A stretch of 44,977 nt of DNA from Deltaproteobacteria bacterium. Its GTDB lineage: Bacteria > Myxococcota > Myxococcia > Myxococcales > 40CM-4-68-19. This document shows, one piece after another, positions 1 through 8,914 of the stretch. How positions within the stretch are numbered: the first letter of the stretch is position 1; every line of letters starts with the position of its first letter. The notes under the pieces are model-generated. The model saw only the letters and a program-made list of their open reading frames with translations, searched no databases and was not told the DNA's origin. The position numbers and the translations under genes were made by a program. The stretch is from contig VBKO01000335.1 in the NCBI GenBank assembly GCA_005888115.1, positions 1-44,977 on the forward strand. The letters are read 5' to 3'.

Positions 1-2
1 TG

Positions 3-254
3 GCAGTGGGCGGCAAGGAGGTACAAGGCGTCGTGGTCGCGCCGGCGTACTTCCACCTGGCGGCGGGCGGCAGGCTCGAGGGCGTCTCGGTGAGCGCGTT
101 CAACCGCGTTCTCGGTGAGCAGCGCGGCGTTGCCATCGGGCTCTTGAACTACGCATCGCGGCTGCACGGGGTGCAGATCGGGCTAGTGAACTGGGCCGAC
201 AACAATCCCGCCGGGCTCAAGGTGCTCCCGGTCGCGAACGCCCACTTCGAGTGA
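3..254 (+). CDS. Surface-repeat protein, C-terminal fragment (5' end outside window)
   Basis: This frame is open from the left edge and ends in TGA, so only the C-terminus is present. A GTG at base 6 is probably internal. The visible part has two tandem copies of a short unit of the type GVAIGLLNYA and GVQIGLVNWA, alternating small, hydrophobic and aromatic residues. Such units occur in the surface-repeat family first annotated in Leptospira (LA_2272 type), where they are thought to form beta structure at the cell surface. Family membership is inferred from the repeat pattern. No catalytic motif is visible and the exact role is unknown. The next gene follows on the same strand after a short gap. 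Confidence 0.5.
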   Translation, partial: AVGGKEVQGVVVAPAYFHLAAGGRLEGVSVSAFNRVLGEQRGVAIGLLNYASRLHGVQIGLVNWADNNPAGLKVLPVANAHFE

Positions 255-309
255 AGCCGGCCGCTGCCCCTTGACCTGCGGCGCCAGGCACCGTTCACTC
301 GCGCTCCCG

Positions 310-1053
310 ATGGCGACGATGCTGCTGGTGAGGCACGGGCAGGCCTCGTGGTTCGAGGAGAACTACGATCGGTTGTCCACCGTGGGCGAGGCGCAGTCGC
401 GCCTCCTCGGTGAGCTGTGGGCGGGGCGCGGGCTGGAAGTGACGCGCGTGTTCACCGGCCCGCGGTTGCGGCAGGTGCGCAGCGCCGAGCTGTGCGGCGA
501 GGCCTACTCCGCCTCCGGCAGGCGCTGGCCGGCGCCGGTCGTGCTCGAGGACCTCGACGAGATGCGCATCGAGCCCATCTTCCGCGAGCAGATGCCCGAG
601 CTGTTCGAGCGGCACGCGCACCTGCGCGCGATCGGCGATTCGATGCTGGCCGCCGGCGGCGACGAGGCGCGCGCCCGCATCATGGGCCGCCTCTTCGAGG
701 GCGTGATCACGATGTGGGTCAAGGGCCAGATCGCCGCGAAGGGAGTGGAGAGCTGGGGCGACTTCCACTCCCGCGTGCAGCGGGGGCTCCGCGCCGCCCA
801 GGAATTCCGCACCGACGGAAATCTCGCGCGCTCTCCGTCGGGCCGCACGGTGGCGGTGTTCACCTCGGCGGGCGTGATCGTCGCCGCCGCGCAGACGGCG
901 CTCTCGCTCGACGACGACAAGGCGCTGGGGCTCGCCTGGCACGTGCGGAACTCGTCGGTCTCCGAGTTCCTCTTCTCCGGCGAGCGCTGGTCGCTGCGGT
1001 CGTTCAACTCCGTCCCGCACCTGCCCGACGCCGAGATGATCACGTACCGGTGA
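310..1053 (+). CDS. Histidine phosphatase (phosphoglycerate mutase-like) superfamily protein
   Basis: The protein has 247 residues from ATG 310. An upstream in-frame TTG at 271 would add 13 residues before the conserved core and is less likely. The N-terminal LLVRHGQASW (R8-H9-G10) is the phospho-histidine signature of the histidine phosphatase superfamily, and downstream GPRLRQVRSAE fits the usual arginine-containing helix. The second catalytic histidine, normally in a VSHGG-like strand, appears to be replaced: the matching segment reads VFTSAGVI, with Ser at about 186. I recall relatives with TSGG at this place, so this is probably a subfamily trait rather than decay. The substrate cannot be told. 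It is likely cytosolic. It converges on the aldo/keto reductase, whose 3' end is only 7 bases away. Confidence 0.8.
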   Translation: MATMLLVRHGQASWFEENYDRLSTVGEAQSRLLGELWAGRGLEVTRVFTGPRLRQVRSAELCGEAYSASGRRWPAPVVLEDLDEMRIEPIFREQMPELFERHAHLRAIGDSMLAAGGDEARARIMGRLFEGVITMWVKGQIAAKGVESWGDFHSRVQRGLRAAQEFRTDGNLARSPSGRTVAVFTSAGVIVAAAQTALSLDDDKALGLAWHVRNSSVSEFLFSGERWSLRSFNSVPHLPDAEMITYR

Positions 1054-1060
1054 GCGGATT

Positions 1061-1903
1061 TCACAGGGTGGGCAACTCGCGGCGGCGGCGCACCGGGAAG
1101 GCGGCGTCGATGCGAGCGAGCTCCGCCTCGCTGAGCTTCAGTCTCAGCGCGCCCGCGTTCTCCTCGGTGTGCTCGACCCGGCTCGAGCGGGGGATGGTGA
1201 AGAGCGAAGGCCGCCGCGTGAGGAAGGCGAGCGCCACCTGCCGGGGCGTGGCGCCGTGCGCCCGCGCGATCTCGGCGAGCGCCTTGCCTCCGCGCGACTG
1301 CGGGGAGGGGAAGCTGCCCGAGCCGAACGGGCTGTAGCCCACGAAGGCGATCCCCAGCTCCTCGCAGAGAGGGATGAGGCCGGCCTCCGCGTGGCGCTCC
1401 TCGAGATGGTAGAGCACCTGGTCGCACGCGATCTTGCCGCGGCCGGCGATGGCGACGGCCTTGCGGAGCAAGTCCTCGTCGAAGTTGCTCACCCCGTACG
1501 AGCGGATGGCGCCGCTGCGCTGCAGGTCCTCGAAGGCCGCGATCGTATCCTCGAGTGGGTGCTCCGACGAGGGCCAGTGCAGCAGGTAGCAGTCGAGCCG
1601 GTCGGTCCGGAGGCGCCGCAGCGACCGCTCGCAGGCGGTCACCGTGCCCCGGCGGGAAGCGTTGGAGGGGAGCACCTTGGAGACGAGGAACACCTCGTCG
1701 CGCCGCCCCTCGATCGCCTCGCCGACCATCTCCTCGACGGAGCCGTCGCCGTACATCTCGGCCGTGTCGACGTGCGCGAGGCCCAGCTCGAGGCCGCGGC
1801 CGAGCGCGGCCACCACCTGCGAGCGGTGGTGGTGCTCCAGCTGCCAGGTTCCTTGCCCGATGGGCGGAACCGACGCCTTCACCGGCCCGAATCGATTGCG
1901 CAT
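1061..1903 (-). CDS. Aldo/keto reductase
   Basis: This 280-residue protein is a typical single-domain (beta/alpha)8 NAD(P)H-dependent reductase acting on small aldehydes and ketones. The catalytic tetrad is visible: Asp46 and Tyr51 in HVDTAEMYG, Lys76 in LVSKVLPS and His109 in YLLHWP. The following YGVSNF and late IPRSSRVEH segments are the usual family signatures, the latter contacting the cofactor phosphate. The start is ATG at 1903. It lies on the minus strand 40 bases downstream of the oxidoreductase beta subunit and may be the last gene of that transcript. The physiological substrate is not evident. Confidence 0.9.
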   Translation of the reverse strand: MRNRFGPVKASVPPIGQGTWQLEHHHRSQVVAALGRGLELGLAHVDTAEMYGDGSVEEMVGEAIEGRRDEVFLVSKVLPSNASRRGTVTACERSLRRLRTDRLDCYLLHWPSSEHPLEDTIAAFEDLQRSGAIRSYGVSNFDEDLLRKAVAIAGRGKIACDQVLYHLEERHAEAGLIPLCEELGIAFVGYSPFGSGSFPSPQSRGGKALAEIARAHGATPRQVALAFLTRRPSLFTIPRSSRVEHTEENAGALRLKLSEAELARIDAAFPVRRRRELPTL

Positions 1904-1943
1904 GCCGGTGAAGTGCTCCGCGCCCGGCCAGAGCGCAACCTCG

Positions 1944-2945
1944 TCAGTTCGTGCCCACCGTCCACACGTCGCCGGAGTGGAGGAGCGCCCTCAAGTCCGG
2001 GGGTCGCTTGCGGGCCGCCTCTTCCTCCTGCTCGCGCGCCAACGCGTCGACCGTGGGCCGCTGCACGGCGCGGAGAACGCCCATCGGCTGCGGGAGAGGT
2101 GGCTCGAGCGCCGCCAGGGCCATGGCGAGTGCCAGGTCGTCGCGCGTCTCGTCGTGGACCAGCGCGCTGCCGGTCATCGGGCCCGCTTCCAGCCGGAAGC
2201 CGTCGCCGATGCGCAGCGCCTTCTCCTTCGACTTGCCGAACACCAGGGGCTTGCCGTGCTCCAGCTTGAGCAAGGAGTCGTCGCGGACCTCGCGCTCGGA
2301 CCATTCGTCGAAGGCGCCGTCGTTGAACACGGGGCAGTTCTGCCAGATGTGGACGAACGCGGCCCCCTTGTGCGCCGCCGCGCGCCGCAACACCTGCGCC
2401 AGGTGCGTCGTGTCGGTCGCCACGCTGCGGGCGACGAACGTCGCGCCGGCGCCGAGGGCCAGCGTGAGCGGATTGAAGGGCCGATCCACCGTGCCGTACG
2501 GGCTGGACTTGGTCTTCTTGCCCAGCTCGCTGGTGGGCGAGGCCTGTCCCTTGGTGAGGCCGTAGATGCGGTTGTCGAAGAGGAGGATCTTCAGATCGAC
2601 GTTGCGCCGCAGGGCGTGGATGAGATGGTTGCCGCCGATGGAGAGCCCGTCCCCGTCGCCGGTCACCACGAACACCGTCAGCTCGGGCCGCGCCATCTTG
2701 AGGCCCGTCGCGATGGCCGGAGCGCGGCCGTGGATGCCGTGTATCCCGTACGTGTTCATGTAGTAGGGAAAGCGGCTCGAGCAGCCGATGCCGCTGACGA
2801 ACACGATGTTCTCCTTGGGCACGTTCAGCTCGGGCATCACCTTCTGCACGGTGGCGAGGATGGCGAAGTCGGCGCAGCCGGGGCACCAGCGCACTTCCTG
2901 ATCGCTGACGAAATCCTTCTTGGCCAGGTTCAGCTTGCCGCTCAT
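1944..2945 (-). CDS. korB: 2-oxoacid:ferredoxin oxidoreductase, beta subunit (TPP-binding)
   Basis: This is the thiamine-diphosphate subunit of an enzyme that oxidatively decarboxylates a 2-oxoacid (2-oxoglutarate or similar) to acyl-CoA while reducing ferredoxin, in the cytosol. It has 333 residues. Four cysteines fit the [4Fe-4S] ligands of the archaeal-type enzyme: C21 and C24 in WCPGC, C55 and C204. The TPP/Mg motif GDGDGLSIGGNH begins at about residue 96 and ends with N125 and IYGLT. Its ATG overlaps the stop of korA by four bases (ATGA), which suggests translational coupling and equal amounts of both subunits. Substrate choice among 2-oxoglutarate, pyruvate and others cannot be settled from motifs alone, so the symbol is provisional. 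Confidence 0.88.
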   Translation of the reverse strand: MSGKLNLAKKDFVSDQEVRWCPGCADFAILATVQKVMPELNVPKENIVFVSGIGCSSRFPYYMNTYGIHGIHGRAPAIATGLKMARPELTVFVVTGDGDGLSIGGNHLIHALRRNVDLKILLFDNRIYGLTKGQASPTSELGKKTKSSPYGTVDRPFNPLTLALGAGATFVARSVATDTTHLAQVLRRAAAHKGAAFVHIWQNCPVFNDGAFDEWSEREVRDDSLLKLEHGKPLVFGKSKEKALRIGDGFRLEAGPMTGSALVHDETRDDLALAMALAALEPPLPQPMGVLRAVQRPTVDALAREQEEEAARKRPPDLRALLHSGDVWTVGTN

Positions 2946-4804
2946 GCAATCTCCTTGGCCCGCGGCGCCAGCTTCTCGATCGCGCTGCGCACCTCGGCCA
3001 CGTGGAAGGGTTTTCCCTGCACCTTGTTGAGGCCCACCGTCTCCATGCCCAGCTGACCGCGCAGGTGCAGGCGGAGCTGCCCCAGGTTCAGCTCGGGCAC
3101 CAGCACGTTCCGGTAGCGCGCCGCGACCGTCAGGAGGTCGAGCGGGAGCGGGTGGATGTAGCGCAGGTGGACGTGGCCGACGCGCATTCCGGCGGCGCGC
3201 GCGTCGATCAGGGCCTGCGTGACGGAGCCGTAGGTGCCGCCCCAGGAGATGACCAGCACGTCACCGTCGGGATCGCCGGCCACCTCGGTGGGCGGGTAGG
3301 TCCGCGCCACCCGCTGCACCTTCTCCGCGCGCGTCCGCACCATCCTCTCGTGGTTCTGCGCGTCGTAGCTGACGTTCCCGGTCGTCGCGTCCTTCTCCAG
3401 GCCCCCGACGCGATGCTCGAGCCCCTTGGTCCCGGGGACCGCCCACGGCCGGGCCAGCGTCTCGGGATCGCGATCGTAGGGTTGGAAGCCCTCCGGATCG
3501 GTGCGCAGCTTGGCGTCGATGCGCGGCAACGCCTCGAGGTCGGGCAGCTTCCAGGGCTCGCTGCCGGTCCCGATCGCGCCGTCCGACAATAATATAACGG
3601 GTGTACGATACTCGATGGCGATGCGCGAGGCCTCGATGCAGGCGTCGAAGCAGTCGGCCGGCGACCGCGTCGCGAGCACCGGCACGGGAGACTCGCCGTT
3701 GCGGCCGTAGACGGCCTGGAACAGGTCGGACTGCTCCGTCTTGGTGGGCAGGCCCGTCGAGGGACCGCCACGCTGCGCGACCACGATGACGAGCGGCAGC
3801 TCGATCATCAGCGCCAGGCCGATCGCCTCGGTCTTGAGTGCGACCCCCGGGCCGCTGGACGCGGTGGCCCCGAGCGCGCCGCCGAACGAGGCGCCAATGG
3901 CCGCGGTCACCGCGGCGATCTCGTCCTCGGCCTGGAAGGTCGTCACCCCGAACTGCCGGTGCTTGGCCAACTCGTGCAGGACGTCGCTCGCGGGCGTGAT
4001 CGGGTAGCTGCCGAAGAAAAGCCGCAAGCCGGACTGGCGCGCCGCCGCGATGAGCCCCAGCGCCAGCGCCGTCGATCCCATCACGTTGCGGTAGGTGCCC
4101 GGCTGCAGGCGCGCGGGGGCGATCTGGTACGGCGCGTCAGCGGCCTCGGTGGTCTCGCCGTAGTAGTAGCCGGCCTTGAAGGCGCGCCGGTTCGCCTCGG
4201 CCAGGTCGGGCCGCTTGGCGAAGCGCTCGCGGATCGAGCTCTCCTCCCGGGCCGTGTCGCGCGAGTACAGCCAGAAGACGAATCCCAGCGCGAAGAAGTT
4301 CTTGGTGCGCTGCACGTCCTTGGCGGGCAGACCCATCCCCTCGCAGGCGAGCGTCACCAGCTTGTCGAAGTCGACCTGGATGACGCGGTAGCCCTCGACG
4401 GTGCCATCGGTGAGCGGGTTCGACTTCCACCCCGCGCGCGTCAGGTCTCCCGGCGTGAAGGACGCCTCGTTGACCACCAGGAGGCCGCCCTTCTTGAGAT
4501 CGGCGAGGTGGACCTTGAGGGCCGCCGGGTTCATCGCGACGAGCGTGTCCGGCTGGTCGCCGGCCGAGAACACCTCGTGCGCCGCGAACTGGATCTGGTA
4601 CCCGGAAACGCCCGCGGTGGTGCCCGCAGGTGCGCGAATTTCCGCCGGGAAATCCGGGAATGTCGCCAGGTCGTTGCCGTGGAGCGCCGCCTCGCGGGTG
4701 AACTCCGTGCCGGTGAGCTGCATGCCGTCGCCGGAGTCGCCGGCAAACCGGACGACGGCTTGATCCAGGTTGCGTGGCGTGCGGGCGGAAGTCTGGTCTT
4801 GCAT
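2942..4804 (-). CDS. korA: 2-oxoacid:ferredoxin oxidoreductase, fused gamma-alpha subunit
   Basis: This 620-residue protein carries the gamma domain first (AGDSGDGMQLTG at about residues 21-32) and the alpha pyrimidine-binding domain after it (YPITPASD from residue 267). This is the gamma-alpha fusion known from archaeal and some aerobic bacterial KorAB enzymes. The open frame continues upstream across several genes. I chose ATG 4804 because GGAGG lies 8 bases before it and the conserved domain begins right after. It is coupled to korB. Together the pair would make a two-subunit enzyme able to replace or supplement 2-oxoglutarate dehydrogenase with ferredoxin as acceptor. No ferredoxin gene is seen nearby. 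Confidence 0.88.
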   Translation of the reverse strand: MQDQTSARTPRNLDQAVVRFAGDSGDGMQLTGTEFTREAALHGNDLATFPDFPAEIRAPAGTTAGVSGYQIQFAAHEVFSAGDQPDTLVAMNPAALKVHLADLKKGGLLVVNEASFTPGDLTRAGWKSNPLTDGTVEGYRVIQVDFDKLVTLACEGMGLPAKDVQRTKNFFALGFVFWLYSRDTAREESSIRERFAKRPDLAEANRRAFKAGYYYGETTEAADAPYQIAPARLQPGTYRNVMGSTALALGLIAAARQSGLRLFFGSYPITPASDVLHELAKHRQFGVTTFQAEDEIAAVTAAIGASFGGALGATASSGPGVALKTEAIGLALMIELPLVIVVAQRGGPSTGLPTKTEQSDLFQAVYGRNGESPVPVLATRSPADCFDACIEASRIAIEYRTPVILLSDGAIGTGSEPWKLPDLEALPRIDAKLRTDPEGFQPYDRDPETLARPWAVPGTKGLEHRVGGLEKDATTGNVSYDAQNHERMVRTRAEKVQRVARTYPPTEVAGDPDGDVLVISWGGTYGSVTQALIDARAAGMRVGHVHLRYIHPLPLDLLTVAARYRNVLVPELNLGQLRLHLRGQLGMETVGLNKVQGKPFHVAEVRSAIEKLAPRAKEIA

Positions 4805-4890
4805 CAAGGTTCCTCCGATGCGGGACTGACCGCTTGTGTAGCCCGGAACATCCCGCCGCACAACGACTCTTGGCGTCGCCCGGCGAGCGT

Positions 4891-6297
4891 TCAAGCGTCG
4901 CGCACCGGCGGCCCTTTGAACCTCGAGCGCATCCAGAGGAACCACCAGGCGCAGACGAGCGCGAGGGCGCCAGCGAACGTGTAACCGGCCACCTGGTTCG
5001 GGGGCAGGACGAAGAGGACGGTCAACGCCGCGATCCAGAGCAGCGCGGCGACGTTCACCGCCGTCGACCAGCGGCCGAGGTGCCACGGCCCGAAACGGGT
5101 CCACCGGCCGCTGCGGCGGGCGCGAAGTCCCATCCAGATGGGCAGCCCGTAGCTGGCGTAGAGCGCGATCGTGCTGAGCGCGGTCATCGCCGAGTAGGCG
5201 TGCGACCAGAGAGCCACCGCGAACGCCGCCGCGGCGGAGATCCAGACCGCCACGTGCGGAGAGCGGTAACGCTGGGAGACGGCGGCCACCTGCCGCGAGA
5301 ACGGCAGGCCGCCGTCGCGCGCGAAGGCGAACAGCATGCGCGAGTTGGAGGTCACCGAGGAGAGCCCGCAGAACCACATCGCCAGAATTGCCACCCACAC
5401 CAGCGCGCCGCCGGCGCGAGTCCCGAGAGCGCCGCGCAGGACGTGGATGAACGGGTTCTCGGCGGCGGCGGTCGCGGGCAGGTCTCCGATGGCGAGCGTC
5501 ACCGCGAGGAGAAGCGCCCAGCCGACGAGGGCGCTCACCGCGACGGACAGGAAGATGCCCCACGGCGCATTGCGCGTCGGATCGTGCGTCTCCTCGGAGA
5601 CGTGGGCGCTGGCATCGAACCCGGTGAAGGTCCACCCTGCCTGCAGGAGTCCGAGGAGGAACCCGAGCCAGTACGGACGCGGAGCGTCGGTGAAACGGGT
5701 GAGCAGGAACTGCACCGGCTGACGCGGCGCGAAGGCAACGAGCCCGATGACCAACACCGCCACGCCGGCGATGTGGACCCAGGCGGAGAGGTCGTTGAGC
5801 CTGGCGACGAGCCGCACCCCGAGGTGGTTCATGACCGCGTGGCTGACGAGGACTGCCGCATAAACCCCGAGTGTGCGCTGGGGGGCGAGCCCGAGCAGCG
5901 CGACGACGAACTGCGCGAGGCCGTAGTCGATGCCCGCCGTGATGGCGAACTGGCCGATGCAGTTGAGCCAGGCAGTGAAGAAGCCGGCGCCGCGCCCGCC
6001 GAGCAGCGCCGCCCAGTGGTAGAGCGCGCCGGCGGTGGGATAGCTCGAGGCGAGCTGCGCGAGAGACGCGGCCACGGGCAGCGTGAGCAAGGACACCAGC
6101 GGCCACCCGAGCGTCATCTCCAGCGGGCCGCCGTGCTTCAGGCCGTGGCCGTAGAGCGTCACCGCGCCGGTGAGGATGGAGATGATGGAGAAGCTGATGG
6201 CGAAGTTGGCGAACCCGCCCATGTCGCGGAGCAGCTGCTGCGCGTAGCCGAGCCGCCGGAGCTGCGCCGCATCCCGATCGAGGGGGCCCTCGCCCAT
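4891..6297 (-). CDS. APC-superfamily amino acid permease
   Basis: The protein has 468 residues and about twelve hydrophobic segments, starting with FANFAISFSIISILTGAV near residue 29. This arrangement is typical of the amino acid-polyamine-organocation superfamily. Features resembling the bacterial amino acid/choline transporter group are the short charged N-terminus ending in LRRLGYAQQLLRDMGGF, the TAGALYHWAALL segment after helix 2, and FTGFDASAHVSEET in the middle. It would act in the inner membrane as a secondary transporter for an amino acid, a related amine or a polyamine. The substrate is not decided by sequence alone. It lies upstream of korA on the same strand with an 86-base gap, so co-transcription is possible but unproven. 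Confidence 0.85.
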   Translation of the reverse strand: MGEGPLDRDAAQLRRLGYAQQLLRDMGGFANFAISFSIISILTGAVTLYGHGLKHGGPLEMTLGWPLVSLLTLPVAASLAQLASSYPTAGALYHWAALLGGRGAGFFTAWLNCIGQFAITAGIDYGLAQFVVALLGLAPQRTLGVYAAVLVSHAVMNHLGVRLVARLNDLSAWVHIAGVAVLVIGLVAFAPRQPVQFLLTRFTDAPRPYWLGFLLGLLQAGWTFTGFDASAHVSEETHDPTRNAPWGIFLSVAVSALVGWALLLAVTLAIGDLPATAAAENPFIHVLRGALGTRAGGALVWVAILAMWFCGLSSVTSNSRMLFAFARDGGLPFSRQVAAVSQRYRSPHVAVWISAAAAFAVALWSHAYSAMTALSTIALYASYGLPIWMGLRARRSGRWTRFGPWHLGRWSTAVNVAALLWIAALTVLFVLPPNQVAGYTFAGALALVCAWWFLWMRSRFKGPPVRDA

Positions 6298-6394
6298 CTT
6301 CCCGCAGTCCTACCGCACGCGGGCCAGCCGGAGCGAGCGCCCATTGTGGCGGCGCGGGCCCATCTCCACCGTCACGGCAAACGAGGAGGCCCCC

Positions 6395-7615
6395 ATGAAG
6401 GCGATCGTGTTCCACGGGATCGGCGACGTCCGGCTCGACACGGTGAAGGAGCCGAAGATCCGCGAGCAGACCGACGCGATCGTGCGCCTGACGGCCAGCG
6501 CGATCTGCGGCACCGATCTGCACCTCATCCGCGGAACCCTGCCCGGAGTGAAGCCCGGGACCATCCTCGGTCACGAGGGCGTGGGGGTGATCGAAGAGCT
6601 GGGGAAGGAAGTGCGAAACTTCAAGGTGGGCGAGCGGGTGGTCATCCCGTCCACCATCGGCTGCGGGTACTGCTCGTATTGCCGGGCCGGCTACTACGCG
6701 CAGTGCGACAACGCGAATCCGAACGGGCGCGACGCCGGAACGGCCTTCTTCGGCGGACCCGCGATGAGCGGCCCGTTCGACGGGCTGCAGGCGGAATACG
6801 CCCGCATCCCCTTCGGCGCGGTGAACATGCTCGACCTGCCCGACGAGGTGAGCGACGAGCAGGCCATCGTGCTCTCGGACATCTTCCCCACCGCGTACTT
6901 CGGCGCGGAGCTGGCTGAGATCAAACCTGGAAACACGGTGGCCGTCTTCGGTTGCGGTCCGGTCGGGCAGCTCTGCATCGCCTCGGCCAAGCTGATGCGG
7001 GCGGGGCGCATCTTCGCCATCGACTGCATCGAGTCGCGCCTCGACGCCGCGAGGGCGCAAGGAGCGGAGGTCATCAACTTCGACGAGGAGGAGCCGGTCG
7101 CGGCGCTCAAGCAGCTCACCGGCGGCATCGGCGTCGACCGCGCCATCGACGCAGTGGGCGTGGACGCGGTGGCTCCGCAGCGCGGACCGGCGCGCAAGGC
7201 GCTCCCGAAGGAGGAGAAGAAGGCGCTGGCCGAGGAGGTGGAGAAGGTCGCGCCCAAGCAAAACCCGGACGGCGACAACTGGCACCCGGGCGACGCGCCC
7301 TCGCTGGCGGTCAGCTGGGCGGTGATGGCGCTGGCCAAGGCGGGCACGCTGTCGGTGATCGGGGTCTACCCGCCCGGATCGAAGGTGTTCCCGCTGGGCA
7401 TGGCGATGAACAAGAACCTCACCGTCAAGATGGGGAACTGCAACCACCGCGCTTACCTCCCTCTGCTGCTCGAGCTCGTGCGCGCCGGCGCCGTCGATCC
7501 GAGCCGGCTGCTCAGCCAGAGGGCGCCGATGTCGGACGCCATCGAGGCGTACAAGGAATTCGACCGGCGCCAGCCGGGCTGGATCAAGGTGGAGCTGCAG
7601 CCGCAGGTCCACTGA
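6395..7615 (+). CDS. Zinc-dependent alcohol/formaldehyde dehydrogenase-like oxidoreductase
   Basis: The protein has 406 residues from ATG 6395, preceded by GAGGAGG at 6383-6389. A longer frame from 6344 lacks such support. It is a medium-chain dehydrogenase/reductase. Catalytic zinc ligands are C38 (ICGTD) with H60-E61 (GHEG). Structural zinc ligands are C90, C93, C96 and C104 in the usual spaced pattern. A Rossmann glycine motif GCGPVG follows near residue 187. A charged insert rich in Lys and Glu at about 266-298 and the later HPGDAPS stretch resemble the formaldehyde dehydrogenase / threonine dehydrogenase-like branch. It probably oxidises an alcohol or aldehyde with NAD(P). It is transcribed divergently from the permease and is followed 36 bases later by the GAF protein. 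Confidence 0.88.
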   Translation: MKAIVFHGIGDVRLDTVKEPKIREQTDAIVRLTASAICGTDLHLIRGTLPGVKPGTILGHEGVGVIEELGKEVRNFKVGERVVIPSTIGCGYCSYCRAGYYAQCDNANPNGRDAGTAFFGGPAMSGPFDGLQAEYARIPFGAVNMLDLPDEVSDEQAIVLSDIFPTAYFGAELAEIKPGNTVAVFGCGPVGQLCIASAKLMRAGRIFAIDCIESRLDAARAQGAEVINFDEEEPVAALKQLTGGIGVDRAIDAVGVDAVAPQRGPARKALPKEEKKALAEEVEKVAPKQNPDGDNWHPGDAPSLAVSWAVMALAKAGTLSVIGVYPPGSKVFPLGMAMNKNLTVKMGNCNHRAYLPLLLELVRAGAVDPSRLLSQRAPMSDAIEAYKEFDRRQPGWIKVELQPQVH

Positions 7616-7651
7616 TCGGCAAGCCGGTCCCGCTCCTGCTAATCTGGCGGC

Positions 7652-8878
7652 GTGACCGCCCCTCGCGTCCCTCTGCAGCTCATCGCGCCGTCGCGGCGGC
7701 TGGAGGCGGCGCTTCGGCTCGCCGCCGGCCCGAGCGCAGGCAGTGTCTCCGCGACGTTGAGCTACCTGTGCCAGCAGCTTTCGGCGCTGTGCGCGTCCCC
7801 GGTCGCCTCGGTGTACGTGCTGGAGGACCGGGACGACCTGGTGCTGCGCGGCAACCATGGCTTCCCCGAGGCGGTCCTCGGCGAGGTCCGGCTCAAGGTG
7901 GGGCAGGGGATCACCGGCACGGCGCTGGAGACGATGCGGCCGATGACGGTCGACGATGCGGGCGTGGTGGAGCAATTCGAGTACTTTCCGCAGCTCGCCG
8001 AGGAGCGCTACCCGGCATTCCTCGCCCTGCCGTTGCTCGCGGGCCCCAGGCCGCGCGGAGTGCTGGTGCTGCAGCGGGAGAAGGGTCCGTTCTCCGAAGC
8101 GGACGTGCTGCTCGCGACCGCGGCCAGCCGCGCCATCACCGCTGTTCTGGAAGCGCAGCACCCGCAGGGCGCGAACCTCCTCCTGCACGGCGCCGGCAAC
8201 GGCCGGGGGCGCGTGCTGGGCGCGGCGCGGGTGCTCTCCCGCGCGCTTCCCCGGCGCCAGCGCACGGGGGACCTCTCCTCCGAGGACCCCCACAGCGATC
8301 TGATGAATGCCTTCACCGCGGAGCGCGAGGAGATCCGCGCGCTGGCAGAGCGCGCCCGATCGGTCTTGCACGACCGCGTCCGCGAGCTGGAGGAGGCCGC
8401 GACCGTGGCCGAGGACAGGCGCCTGCAGGAGCGCGCCGTCGAGCACCTCTCGGCCGGCCTGCCTCCGTCGCTTGCGCTGGAGCGCATCGCGGCCGAGTTC
8501 GCGCGCACGCTGGCGAGCCACGGTCCAGCCGCGCGGCGGGCGGTCGACGTGGAGGCGTTCCTCGGGGGGGTGGCGCACCGCCATGCCGGGCTGGAGCCCG
8601 TCCGGGTACGCCGGGGCGAGCTGATCGTCGCCGTCCACGTCTCGGGACTGTCCGCGCTGCGCGCCTGGGCGAGCGGCGCGGTGGGCGCGCTGTGCGCGGG
8701 CGTCGCGGAGGACGCGACCGGAGCGCCGGTGCTGACCGCGCTGGGAGTGCCTTCGGCCTTCGGCGTGCGGCAGCTCTTCGACTCGGTGGGGAACGGGACC
8801 CGCCTCGCGCTCGACTCGGATTCCGGCGAGATCTACGTCAACCCGACTGCGGCGCAAGCCGCTTCCTGGCGACGCTGA
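7652..8878 (+). CDS. GAF-domain protein with degenerate PtsI/PtsP-like region
   Basis: The protein has 408 residues from GTG 7652. Residues 25-168 form a GAF sensory domain, with VASVYVLEDRDDLVLRG and VGQGITGTALE as signatures. The rest, about 175-400, resembles the N-terminal half of enzyme I of the PEP:sugar phosphotransferase system. It has a short strand-rich start, a helical stretch from 213 to 290, and a swivelling phospho-carrier domain ending GEIYVNPTA like PtsI. By hand alignment with E. coli PtsI the phospho-accepting histidine falls on Thr356, and the PEP-binding barrel of true PtsP is absent. It therefore cannot work as a normal phosphotransferase and may be a signalling derivative. 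Function is inferred only. It ends 36 bases before a hairpin shared with the convergent STAS gene. Confidence 0.6.
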   Translation: MTAPRVPLQLIAPSRRLEAALRLAAGPSAGSVSATLSYLCQQLSALCASPVASVYVLEDRDDLVLRGNHGFPEAVLGEVRLKVGQGITGTALETMRPMTVDDAGVVEQFEYFPQLAEERYPAFLALPLLAGPRPRGVLVLQREKGPFSEADVLLATAASRAITAVLEAQHPQGANLLLHGAGNGRGRVLGAARVLSRALPRRQRTGDLSSEDPHSDLMNAFTAEREEIRALAERARSVLHDRVRELEEAATVAEDRRLQERAVEHLSAGLPPSLALERIAAEFARTLASHGPAARRAVDVEAFLGGVAHRHAGLEPVRVRRGELIVAVHVSGLSALRAWASGAVGALCAGVAEDATGAPVLTALGVPSAFGVRQLFDSVGNGTRLALDSDSGEIYVNPTAAQAASWRR

Positions 8879-8914
8879 GCGCCGCTCCGTCCCTCCAGTA
8901 TCCGGTGATCGGTA

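Noticed and set aside
2942-8857. A single minus-strand open frame of nearly 2000 codons
   Set aside because: Only its 3' part (2942-4804) matches a protein family, KorA. The rest is Arg/Ala-rich translation opposite real genes, an effect of high G+C content.
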